Shown here: in pieces, positions 22,421 through 32,900 of the stretch
Numbering within the stretch: the stretch's first letter is position 1
Layout of the letters: each line of letters opens with the position of its first letter
Source: Mytilus californianus
Lineage: Eukaryota > Mollusca > Bivalvia > Mytilida > Mytilidae
Direction of reading: 5' to 3'
Length of the DNA stretch: 64,000 nucleotides
NCBI RefSeq assembly: GCF_021869535.1
Contig: NW_026262701.1
Location: 8,137,501 to 8,201,500, forward strand
Program-made: the position numbers and the translations under genes
The notes under the pieces: model-generated
Seen by the model: the letters and a program-made list of their open reading frames with translations, nothing else
Told to the model about the DNA's origin: nothing
Databases searched by the model: none

Positions 22421-22743
22421 TTTTATTCTTCCGCCACTTTTTTCTGACGGTGCTTTTTTGTTTCGCAAGATGTCGCTTAGATTTTTTGTGTATGATATCG
22501 AACAGTTATTGCAATTTTAAAACTGACCCTGTTTAGCCGAATACTTTTTATTGTAATAGTTATCTCCCCAAACACTGTTTTTCTTGTGTACGCATCTCTT
22601 TCGCAACCGTAAAAGATTATGACAAATTTATGTCTCCAATTTGTTCGTTATATCCTCAGAAACTCCATATGAGAGTTATTTCCCTTTCTGTATTTAAAAT
22701 AAGTAAAATGTAATTGTAATTGGTAAACCATAAGTGATAGGGA

Positions 22744-23057
22744 CCTAGGGTCTTTTCATTTGAGGTCCTTGGTCCAAAAAAAATAAAATAGGGTCAAGGT
22801 CAAAGATCAAGGTCATTTTTAATTTGGATTTCGGCTTATTTTCACCTCTTTTTCAAACACGATATAAGATATCGACAACATATTTTTACTTAATTGTTAG
22901 TTGCGACATGTCGTAACACATACATAGCGGTTTAAAGGGTAGGCTTACATCAAATTAGAGTTTTCTCCCCTCTTTTATTTGAAAATATGCATATGGTGAT
23001 ATAACTCATAAACCAAATATAATTAAGTCCTAGGGTCTTTTGATTTTAGGTCCTTGG
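22744..23057. repeat. Internal direct repeat of the Helentron-like element
   Basis: CCTAGGGTCTTTT, then T-rich bases and AGGTCCTTGG, occur at 22,744-22,773 and again about 285 bp later at 23,029-23,057. Both are followed by CAAGGTCA-type words. This points to an old internal duplication. Confidence 0.75.
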
Positions 23058-23201
23058 TTGATGACCTTGAAATTGAGCTCAAGGTCATAGGTTAAATTGA
23101 CGTTCTAGATTTTGACCTTTGCTTTTACCTCATATGTATACATGATAAATCCATGGGACTTTTTGCATTAGGTTTCAAGCCATTTAACCTTAGAAAAGCC
23201 A

Positions 23202-23342
23202 ACCGGAAGTGACCTTGTGTAAACCGGAAGTAGCTTTTTTTTACTAAATTAATGTAAAAATTTATAGAACCAGATATTTTTGGTATCAGTGTCAATTAAA
23301 CGTTAGAATAATACCGGAAGTAACATTTTTCAAACCGGAAGT
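23202..23342 (+). promoter_or_regulatory. Cluster of four ACCGGAAGT motifs (ETS-type sites)
   Basis: ACCGGAAGT occurs exactly at 23,202-23,210, 23,223-23,231, 23,313-23,321 and 23,334-23,342. It appears as two pairs with the same 21-base spacing, about 111 bp apart. This is the consensus core bound by ETS-family factors in animals. The regular spacing also fits a plain internal duplication within the mobile element, so binding or activity is only possible. Confidence 0.4.
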
Positions 23343-23501
23343 AACAAATTATCTCCCTTATTTAAAAAATATTGTATAGAAACCATATATTTTTGGAATC
23401 AGCGTACAATAAGCTATCATTTGAAGCTGGAAATGACTATTTTCATATTAAAATACATGTTTTTTTTGTGGAAAGACCTTCAATTGATCTCTGAACAATT
23501 G

Positions 23502-24170
23502 GTTTTTAATTTATATCTATATTTATGTATACTAGAACACACCCGCGAAATCGCGGGCATTTTAAGCTTGGTTGGAAGTATGTAAACTATTGTAGGATGA
23601 ATTTTTGTAAAAGAAACATGTCTGGAGAATTTCAGAAAAGATATCAAAAGTCAAATAGGGACATGGAGACAGGACAATATTATCAAGCCCTCTCCCTTTT
23701 TTCAAAGTCCGTTATTTTTTGTTTTCTATTATATTCCATTATTTTCGCGTTTCTGTATACTATGATCATACGTATATATATTATAAATAAAGTGTATTTG
23801 CTATTAACTATCAATTATAAGTTTCTTCTCCACGGCGATCACTGCTTTATTATATTGAGAGTCTCTTTATATTATAGTAGTATAATCATAGTATACATGC
23901 AGATAAACGCGAAAATAATTGTCCTGTCCCCGAGTATTATTAACTTGATTTATTTCACTTGACCGGGCGGAGTTTAACCCGTTCGTTCACCATAGACCAG
24001 TCCATCTATAGATAGGTGTTTTGGGACAAACTCATCAATGAAGTGTCCAATTATGGTCATTGATCCGGCAGTTAAAATATGTAAACACTATATGTGTGTT
24101 CGCAAAATAAATCAAAGTACTGAAGTACTGAACATCGGATGACCACAAGTTCTTGAGGATGGTCAAAAGC
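23502..24170. other. Foldback-containing AT-rich stretch, no supported gene
   Basis: A GC-rich hairpin CCCGCGA/TCGCGGG lies near 23,541-23,556. Three inverted-repeat pairs follow: GACAGGACAAT (23,668-23,678) with 23,918-23,928, ATTATTTTCGCGTTT (23,738-23,752) with 23,905-23,919, and GTATACTATGAT (23,755-23,766) with 23,885-23,896. Together they make an imperfect foldback with extra bases in the left arm. The 145-codon frame at 23,525-23,962 crosses all of it. Rich in Ile, Tyr and Phe, it is best read as chance, not a membrane protein. Confidence 0.65.
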
Positions 24171-24253
24171 ACTTGTCTCAGAAAAAAACAACATATCTCT
24201 TTACCTGAAACTGAGGTTAATGTACAGAGATATAATTTTTTTCTGAGACAAGT
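24171..24253. repeat. 83-nt stem-loop with long stem
   Basis: ACTTGTCTCAGAAAAAAA (24,171-24,188), followed by a few bases and ATATCTCT, pairs with AGAGATAT and TTTTTTTCTGAGACAAGT (24,226-24,253). The stem is about 27 bp with one small internal mismatch. A loop of about 25 bases itself holds ACCT and AGGT ends. The size is like a microRNA precursor, but a short MITE-like foldback is at least as likely. Expression cannot be judged from sequence. Confidence 0.75.
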
Positions 24254-26091
24254 TCGTGCGTGGATGATGAATAAATGACAGGAAATTCAACTTCAACGTA
24301 ATAACTATTATATTGTAGTGATACACATCAGTATACACTGATTTGTTGTATGATATATTATATTAAAATAACAGTTACATATATATATGATTTGCATCCA
24401 TTTGTATATCATTCTATTCTACTATTCTAATAATAGTGCAATGCAAGTGCATGGTGGACACTTTTCTGTAAAAATTCGATTTTTCTAAGATGGGATACGA
24501 GTAGGCATTCATATTTTCCCGCAAAAACAATTACAGAGTTACCGGTCCTTGTCGGTATTGTCGCAAAACGTTCTTTGAGATATTCTTCCGCATGTTTTAA
24601 CACAATTTTTCGGTACGTGTGCATTGATATTATCAATGATTTTTTACTTATATATATATATAAATATATCTAACTACAAAACATTTTCATATTATTAATT
24701 TATGTTGTAAACAAAAATATTTTTATCAGTATTCATTGAAGAGATGTATTTATATCAAACGATAAGGAATGTTATTTTGCACTCGTTCATGTGCGCATAT
24801 TTATCATGTTTATAGATCGGTTACAAACCTAAAACTAATTTACATAATGGAAATCTAGGCGATAGCAATACAGCGGAATGACCTCAAGGTCATCGCGATG
24901 TAATAATGAGACACGGCCGTTTATTTTCTTGTAAAGCGGAGTTTAAAGAGATGTAAAAATTGTCACATTTTTGAAATAGTGGATATGAAAGTAAAACCAT
25001 GACGATCGCAGTTGCAAATAATGCATATTTCGTTATTCTATAACGATTTTAAATACTTTTATCTTCCTTTTAGAGGTGGATTTTTTGGGGGATGCCCCCT
25101 CCCCCTTTTTGTGGAATTTTTTGTTGTTGATTATTTAGGGAATCACTGAAACATGACTTGCGCGGCACCCTCTTAGGCAGTCAATGCCCCCATTTATAAA
25201 CATATCTGGAGCTTCCACTGCTTATATTCCAAATGCTTTAATTTTTTTAATTATTTTTTTTGGAGAGGGGGGGGGGGGGGGGGCACTGGGATAAGTTGCA
25301 AACAGAATTGATCATAATTAAGGAAGGAATAATTGGGTTTAAATATTATTTTTTTTATATTTTTATATATATATTTTTTAATCAGGTTTGAAATTAATCT
25401 AACAATCAGAAAGGTTTGAAACAGAATAATACAATAGCCGATACTTTAAAATACCGTCTGCCATAGCACAAACAAACGATATAAATCTTAACATGTTTTT
25501 TCGGGGGTTCACACATCGTTCCCTCAGTTCTTTTGTATATCTGTTTGGTGTCACTGATAGGTGGTTAGCAATCAGTAATAATAATTATAACGGCAATCAA
25601 CCTTATCACACACATCTTCAAATAGACTGTCCTTATGCAAATTAAAACGTAAGCTCCGCCCGATCAGTTGAAATCACATTGGTATACTTATAAAAATTAT
25701 GTGTAAGTTTAAAAACCGGTAGTCATGTCTGAATTAAAAGTCGGTCTAATGACGGAAACAATATCCGGACGCCTTTATTTTCGTTTTTCTCCCAAAATAA
25801 CCCAAACTGAATAAACATAAGAATGGATGACAAATGCGACTATGCATGGTACCTATAGGACACAGAGGAATGATGATTAGTTTATTGTGGAAGGAAGAGA
25901 AGCGACACACAAAATGAGGTCTTCTCGTTCAAGTTAAAAGTATAGAATATCCCTTATATGGCAATCGGATATGTTCGGAGGTCAACTCGTTAATTAGATG
26001 GCGTCAAGACTAAAATACACACGAACCGAAGTTACATATAATCGAGCCCATGCTTTGTAAAATGTATTTTAGACTTTTTATAATTTGGATA
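24254..26091. other. AT-rich DNA with poly-G tract, no supported gene
   Basis: A minus-strand frame of 69 codons (24,427-24,636) starts at ATG but shows no recognised motif. A run of 17 G lies at 25,267-25,283. A nuclear-receptor-like palindrome, ATGACCTCAAGGTCAT, lies near 24,888-24,903. From about 25,845 to 26,060 the text is less AT-rich and may be another dispersed repeat, but I cannot name it. Confidence 0.5.
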
Positions 26092-26192
26092 NNNNNNNNN
26101 NNNNNNNNNNNNNNNNNNNNNNNNNNNNNNNNNNNNNNNNNNNNNNNNNNNNNNNNNNNNNNNNNNNNNNNNNNNNNNNNNNNNNNNNNNNN
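26092..26192. other. Assembly gap (about 100 N)
   Basis: An unbroken run of N of about 100 bases is most likely a fixed-size scaffold gap of unknown true length. Frames called across it are meaningless. It lies about 430 bp before the 1,746-bp tandem array begins, a place where assembly is difficult. Confidence 0.99.
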
Positions 26193-26624
26193 CACAATGC
26201 ATACTGTTGTAAATGTGTGTATTGGCTATTTCCAAGTAAAGAAATATTGTTATTATTGTATTAAGAGAGTTTATATGAGTTGTCAGAAGTTATTTCTAGT
26301 ATTTCTAGTATATTGAATGAGTAATTAACGTACGTTTTACTTTATGTTATTAGATGTATCGATTACGTCATATATGGCGCAAATTTGTCATGTATTATTC
26401 AGAACGTTACCGTTGGGTTAATATTGTAATCGTGAACCCAAAAGTGTTCATTTGTGAGCTCTCAACTGGAAGAAATAATATGTCTTGATTATTTTAGTAA
26501 CAAAAGTGTATTATTATAAGCATTTTGAGTCGAGGACTTGTATATTTTATGTCAGCGTTTGACGTTATGGCATTTAAGGTAGTATGGGTATCTTTCGCCA
26601 TCTTGGATAGTAAAATACTATAGC
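26193..26624. other. Single-copy flank between gap and array
   Basis: This AT-rich stretch shows no gene. The sequence up to ACTATAGC at 26,624 does not resemble the end of the array unit (which reads ACCCCTAAT), so the array begins abruptly at AGGCCC. Confidence 0.6.
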
Positions 26625-26736
26625 AGGCCCAAGACCACAATTAATGATCCCGCTTTTCGTTGTCCACGAATATAGTTCCTTTTAATTAGAGTGTATTTTT
26701 TCTTAATTTTTTTTCTTTCCTTTCCTCACTCATTTC

Positions 26737-26985
26737 TTAGTTTTTTTGGGGTGGAAATAAAAGAAGAGAGGTGAAATAAACTTTTGGATGTAGTATTTTA
26801 ACTGATTTTGATATGGAAAGAGTGATTAGGCCAGGTGCAAAAAGGTGATATTTACAGTTTTCGGAACATCTCTTGACTTGTCCATAGGGGTATGGATGTG
26901 TATTGGCTAAATTTGTAAGAGTCATTGGTTCAATCTTTCTGAATTTTGTATATATTTTTGGACTAGTACTATACATTACACACAC
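26737..26985 (-). other. Short minus-strand open frame repeated in every array unit
   Basis: Each unit has an 82-codon frame whose first codon is GTG, with an ATG at codon 4. It contains segments such as TKFRKIEPMTLTNLANTHPY. It recurs in all 22 units at the same place. The frame is kept intact because units are nearly identical, so conservation between copies is not evidence of selection. An 8-T variant moves its end in units 7 and 8, and a G-to-C change moves its start in unit 16. No signal peptide, membrane segment or known motif is seen. Probably not translated. Confidence 0.3.
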
Positions 26986-29900
26986 AAAAGATTTGACAAA
27001 AATGCATGGTGCAATTTTTTTAATGAAACAAAACGTTACAAAGAACTAATAGGGGAATTTAATTGTGGTCTGTGGCCTAAGAGGTGAATTCAGGAAATAT
27101 TGAATTTGTACTTTGACAACTTCCCTGAATGATCTATTGGTATTAATTTGTCAAACTACATGAGAATAAATGATTTCCACTTTTATTTGATAGAAATTTT
27201 GTAAAAAAGTGACATTTCAGCCTACATGCCAAAAATTGAGCTTTTTCAGTTGTTTCAATATTTTTACAAAAGTAGCATGCTTACTTTCTCTCTGACAGAT
27301 TTTTCTGGTTTTCTATTTGTGTTTGTGGTATCTAATGTAGATGTTTAACTCATTTTTGAACACTGAACACAAAAAAAAGTAGATAAAATCAGAATAAGAG
27401 TGCAAAATGTGCTGCTTTAATGGTCTTAGTCTAACGGTCAGTATGAAGCAAGTGAAAAATGAGGTTCTATGCACATACAAGTTGAATTCCTTTAAGCAGA
27501 TTTCACTGAATCTGTATCAAAAGCACTTATTTCTGGTTGTTTGACCTTGTCTGTTTCACAGACTACCTTTATTTTCTTTTGTTTGATAGCTAGTGGTTAA
27601 AATATTGGCCTTTTGAGGCTGAAATTTCATGCCGGTTTTAAAAAGTAAAGTAAATAACTTTGCATCAAATCATACTGTCTACATATATAGTTGAAAGTGA
27701 CAGTCTTGTTACATCCAGACTCCATGTTTTATCATATCTAAACAAAGATTTGAGCAAAAAGAAGCATATCTCGATCTCCCAAATCATTTATATGCTTTTT
27801 AATATGCAAATGTGGAGAACGACCTAAATTGACAACCTGTTTTTTTAAGCTTGACATTGCTGAAGACCATTTTATTCACATGTGTTATGCTATTTGAAAC
27901 TTATATTTCCATTAAAAGTACATTTATAACATGTAAAAGGTTTTTTTATAACTTAACAACTTCAGAAAATTGTGGTAAGTGAAAAATATTACATTTCATA
28001 TAAGGCCTCACTTCATTTGAAAACCTCCATTTTTTGGCACAGGCTCATATAAAATTTACTTCTGGCCATTTTTTATAAGTCTGAAACATGAAGTATGCTA
28101 TCTGTTTCTTTTAATAGGTGATAACTTATACATAGAGACACTAAAAAGTGTAAGTTTTGGTATATTTTGGTTTTTAGAAGCCCAAACTTGGTAGTTGAAA
28201 TTGTTCTAATTCAACGCCACAATTCAGCACCCAAAGTTCAGATATAAAAATTGCCACATTTTTTATAATTGGTATCATATGGCTTTGAAACTTTGTAAAC
28301 TGTTTTATAATACACTAAGCTTAAATCATGCCAAGTTTTATTAGAATTGGTCAAGTTTTAGACCCCTAATAGGCCCAAGACCACAATTAATGATCCCGCT
28401 TTTCGTTGTCCACGAATATAGTTCCTTTTAATTAGAGTGTATTTTTTCTTAATTTTTTTTCTTTCCTTTCCTCACTCATTTCTTAGTTTTTTTGGGGTGG
28501 AAATAAAAGAAGAGAGGTGAAATAAACTTTTGGATGTAGTATTTTAACTGATTTTGATATGGAAAGAGTGATTAGGCCAGGTGCAAAAAGGTGATATTTA
28601 CAGTTTTCGGAACATCTCTTGACTTGTCCATAGGGGTATGGATGTGTATTGGCTAAATTTGTAAGAGTCATTGGTTCAATCTTTCTGAATTTTGTATATA
28701 TTTTTGGACTAGTACTATACATTACACACACAAAAGATTTGACAAAAATGCATGGTGCAATTTTTTTAATGAAACAAAACGTTACAAAGAACTAATAGGG
28801 GAATTTAATTGTGGTCTGTGGCCTAAGAGGTGAATTCAGGAAATATTGAATTTGTACTTTGACAACTTCCCTGAATGATCTATTGGTATTAATTTGTCAA
28901 ACTACATGAGAATAAATGATTTCCACTTTTATTTGATAGAAATTTTGTAAAAAAGTGACATTTCAGCCTACATGCCAAAAATTGAGCTTTTTCAGTTGTT
29001 TCAATATTTTTACAAAAGTAGCATGCTTACTTTCTCTCTGACAGATTTTTCTGGTTTTCTATTTGTGTTTGTGGTATCTAATGTAGATGTTTAACTCATT
29101 TTTGAACACTGAACACAAAAAAAAGTAGATAAAATCAGAATAAGAGTGCAAAATGTGCTGCTTTAATGGTCTTAGTCTAACGGTCAGTATGAAGCAAGTG
29201 AAAAATGAGGTTCTATGCACATACAAGTTGAATTCCTTTAAGCAGATTTCACTGAATCTGTATCAAAAGCACTTATTTCTGGTTGTTTGACCTTGTCTGT
29301 TTCACAGACTACCTTTATTTTCTTTTGTTTGATAGCTAGTGGTTAAAATATTGGCCTTTTGAGGCTGAAATTTCATGCCGGTTTTAAAAAGTAAAGTAAA
29401 TAACTTTGCATCAAATCATACTGTCTACATATATAGTTGAAAGTGACAGTCTTGTTACATCCAGACTCCATGTTTTATCATATCTAAACAAAGATTTGAG
29501 CAAAAAGAAGCATATCTCGATCTCCCAAATCATTTATATGCTTTTTAATATGCAAATGTGGAGAACGACCTAAATTGACAACCTGTTTTTTTAAGCTTGA
29601 CATTGCTGAAGACCATTTTATTCACATGTGTTATGCTATTTGAAACTTATATTTCCATTAAAAGTACATTTATAACATGTAAAAGGTTTTTTTATAACTT
29701 AACAACTTCAGAAAATTGTGGTAAGTGAAAAATATTACATTTCATATAAGGCCTCACTTCATTTGAAAACCTCCATTTTTTGGCACAGGCTCATATAAAA
29801 TTTACTTCTGGCCATTTTTTATAAGTCTGAAACATGAAGTATGCTATCTGTTTCTTTTAATAGGTGATAACTTATACATAGAGACACTAAAAAGTGTAAG

Positions 29901-32900
29901 TTTTGGTATATTTTGGTTTTTAGAAGCCCAAACTTGGTAGTTGAAATTGTTCTAATTCAACGCCACAATTCAGCACCCAAAGTTCAGATATAAAAATTGC
30001 CACATTTTTTATAATTGGTATCATATGGCTTTGAAACTTTGTAAACTGTTTTATAATACACTAAGCTTAAATCATGCCAAGTTTTATTAGAATTGGTCAA
30101 GTTTTAGACCCCTAATAGGCCCAAGACCACAATTAATGATCCCGCTTTTCGTTGTCCACGAATATAGTTCCTTTTAATTAGAGTGTATTTTTTCTTAATT
30201 TTTTTTCTTTCCTTTCCTCACTCATTTCTTAGTTTTTTTGGGGTGGAAATAAAAGAAGAGAGGTGAAATAAACTTTTGGATGTAGTATTTTAACTGATTT
30301 TGATATGGAAAGAGTGATTAGGCCAGGTGCAAAAAGGTGATATTTACAGTTTTCGGAACATCTCTTGACTTGTCCATAGGGGTATGGATGTGTATTGGCT
30401 AAATTTGTAAGAGTCATTGGTTCAATCTTTCTGAATTTTGTATATATTTTTGGACTAGTACTATACATTACACACACAAAAGATTTGACAAAAATGCATG
30501 GTGCAATTTTTTTAATGAAACAAAACGTTACAAAGAACTAATAGGGGAATTTAATTGTGGTCTGTGGCCTAAGAGGTGAATTCAGGAAATATTGAATTTG
30601 TACTTTGACAACTTCCCTGAATGATCTATTGGTATTAATTTGTCAAACTACATGAGAATAAATGATTTCCACTTTTATTTGATAGAAATTTTGTAAAAAA
30701 GTGACATTTCAGCCTACATGCCAAAAATTGAGCTTTTTCAGTTGTTTCAATATTTTTACAAAAGTAGCATGCTTACTTTCTCTCTGACAGATTTTTCTGG
30801 TTTTCTATTTGTGTTTGTGGTATCTAATGTAGATGTTTAACTCATTTTTGAACACTGAACACAAAAAAAAGTAGATAAAATCAGAATAAGAGTGCAAAAT
30901 GTGCTGCTTTAATGGTCTTAGTCTAACGGTCAGTATGAAGCAAGTGAAAAATGAGGTTCTATGCACATACAAGTTGAATTCCTTTAAGCAGATTTCACTG
31001 AATCTGTATCAAAAGCACTTATTTCTGGTTGTTTGACCTTGTCTGTTTCACAGACTACCTTTATTTTCTTTTGTTTGATAGCTAGTGGTTAAAATATTGG
31101 CCTTTTGAGGCTGAAATTTCATGCCGGTTTTAAAAAGTAAAGTAAATAACTTTGCATCAAATCATACTGTCTACATATATAGTTGAAAGTGACAGTCTTG
31201 TTACATCCAGACTCCATGTTTTATCATATCTAAACAAAGATTTGAGCAAAAAGAAGCATATCTCGATCTCCCAAATCATTTATATGCTTTTTAATATGCA
31301 AATGTGGAGAACGACCTAAATTGACAACCTGTTTTTTTAAGCTTGACATTGCTGAAGACCATTTTATTCACATGTGTTATGCTATTTGAAACTTATATTT
31401 CCATTAAAAGTACATTTATAACATGTAAAAGGTTTTTTTATAACTTAACAACTTCAGAAAATTGTGGTAAGTGAAAAATATTACATTTCATATAAGGCCT
31501 CACTTCATTTGAAAACCTCCATTTTTTGGCACAGGCTCATATAAAATTTACTTCTGGCCATTTTTTATAAGTCTGAAACATGAAGTATGCTATCTGTTTC
31601 TTTTAATAGGTGATAACTTATACATAGAGACACTAAAAAGTGTAAGTTTTGGTATATTTTGGTTTTTAGAAGCCCAAACTTGGTAGTTGAAATTGTTCTA
31701 ATTCAACGCCACAATTCAGCACCCAAAGTTCAGATATAAAAATTGCCACATTTTTTATAATTGGTATCATATGGCTTTGAAACTTTGTAAACTGTTTTAT
31801 AATACACTAAGCTTAAATCATGCCAAGTTTTATTAGAATTGGTCAAGTTTTAGACCCCTAATAGGCCCAAGACCACAATTAATGATCCCGCTTTTCGTTG
31901 TCCACGAATATAGTTCCTTTTAATTAGAGTGTATTTTTTCTTAATTTTTTTTCTTTCCTTTCCTCACTCATTTCTTAGTTTTTTTGGGGTGGAAATAAAA
32001 GAAGAGAGGTGAAATAAACTTTTGGATGTAGTATTTTAACTGATTTTGATATGGAAAGAGTGATTAGGCCAGGTGCAAAAAGGTGATATTTACAGTTTTC
32101 GGAACATCTCTTGACTTGTCCATAGGGGTATGGATGTGTATTGGCTAAATTTGTAAGAGTCATTGGTTCAATCTTTCTGAATTTTGTATATATTTTTGGA
32201 CTAGTACTATACATTACACACACAAAAGATTTGACAAAAATGCATGGTGCAATTTTTTTAATGAAACAAAACGTTACAAAGAACTAATAGGGGAATTTAA
32301 TTGTGGTCTGTGGCCTAAGAGGTGAATTCAGGAAATATTGAATTTGTACTTTGACAACTTCCCTGAATGATCTATTGGTATTAATTTGTCAAACTACATG
32401 AGAATAAATGATTTCCACTTTTATTTGATAGAAATTTTGTAAAAAAGTGACATTTCAGCCTACATGCCAAAAATTGAGCTTTTTCAGTTGTTTCAATATT
32501 TTTACAAAAGTAGCATGCTTACTTTCTCTCTGACAGATTTTTCTGGTTTTCTATTTGTGTTTGTGGTATCTAATGTAGATGTTTAACTCATTTTTGAACA
32601 CTGAACACAAAAAAAAGTAGATAAAATCAGAATAAGAGTGCAAAATGTGCTGCTTTAATGGTCTTAGTCTAACGGTCAGTATGAAGCAAGTGAAAAATGA
32701 GGTTCTATGCACATACAAGTTGAATTCCTTTAAGCAGATTTCACTGAATCTGTATCAAAAGCACTTATTTCTGGTTGTTTGACCTTGTCTGTTTCACAGA
32801 CTACCTTTATTTTCTTTTGTTTGATAGCTAGTGGTTAAAATATTGGCCTTTTGAGGCTGAAATTTCATGCCGGTTTTAAAAAGTAAAGTAAATAACTTTG

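Larger units (their letters stand above)
22345..23501 (+). mobile_element. Helentron/HINE-like non-autonomous element
   Basis: The left end is a 12-bp stem AGGTCTTTCCAC (22,345-22,356) paired with GTGGAAAGACCT (22,363-22,374). GTGGAAAGACCT recurs at 23,468-23,479 as the inverted partner of the first arm. A second stem-loop follows at once: CAATTG (23,481-23,486), nine bases, CAATTG (23,496-23,501). A TTC/TTA microsatellite lies just inside the left hairpin. Short subterminal inverted repeats, a left hairpin, a microsatellite and a right-end hairpin together match non-autonomous Helentrons (HINE/DINE-1-like). No Rep/helicase frame is present. Exact outer ends and the insertion between two T bases are inferred. 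A short-TIR DNA transposon is the alternative. Confidence 0.6.

Noticed and set aside
23525..23962. 145-codon protein with hydrophobic stretches, possible membrane protein
   Set aside because: The frame runs through inverted repeats and a GC-rich hairpin, is dominated by Ile, Tyr and Phe codons expected from AT-rich DNA, and overlaps probable mobile-element sequence.
24888..24903. Nuclear-receptor response element ATGACCTCAAGGTCAT
   Set aside because: A single short palindrome with no promoter or gene nearby; chance is a sufficient explanation.
23961..25664. Inverted GGGCGGAG words (about 23,965 and 25,650) as ends of a 1.7-kb element
   Set aside because: The match is only about a dozen bases, with no flanking duplication visible.
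26010..26316. Frames of 61-88 codons across the N run
   Set aside because: They exist only because N was read through.
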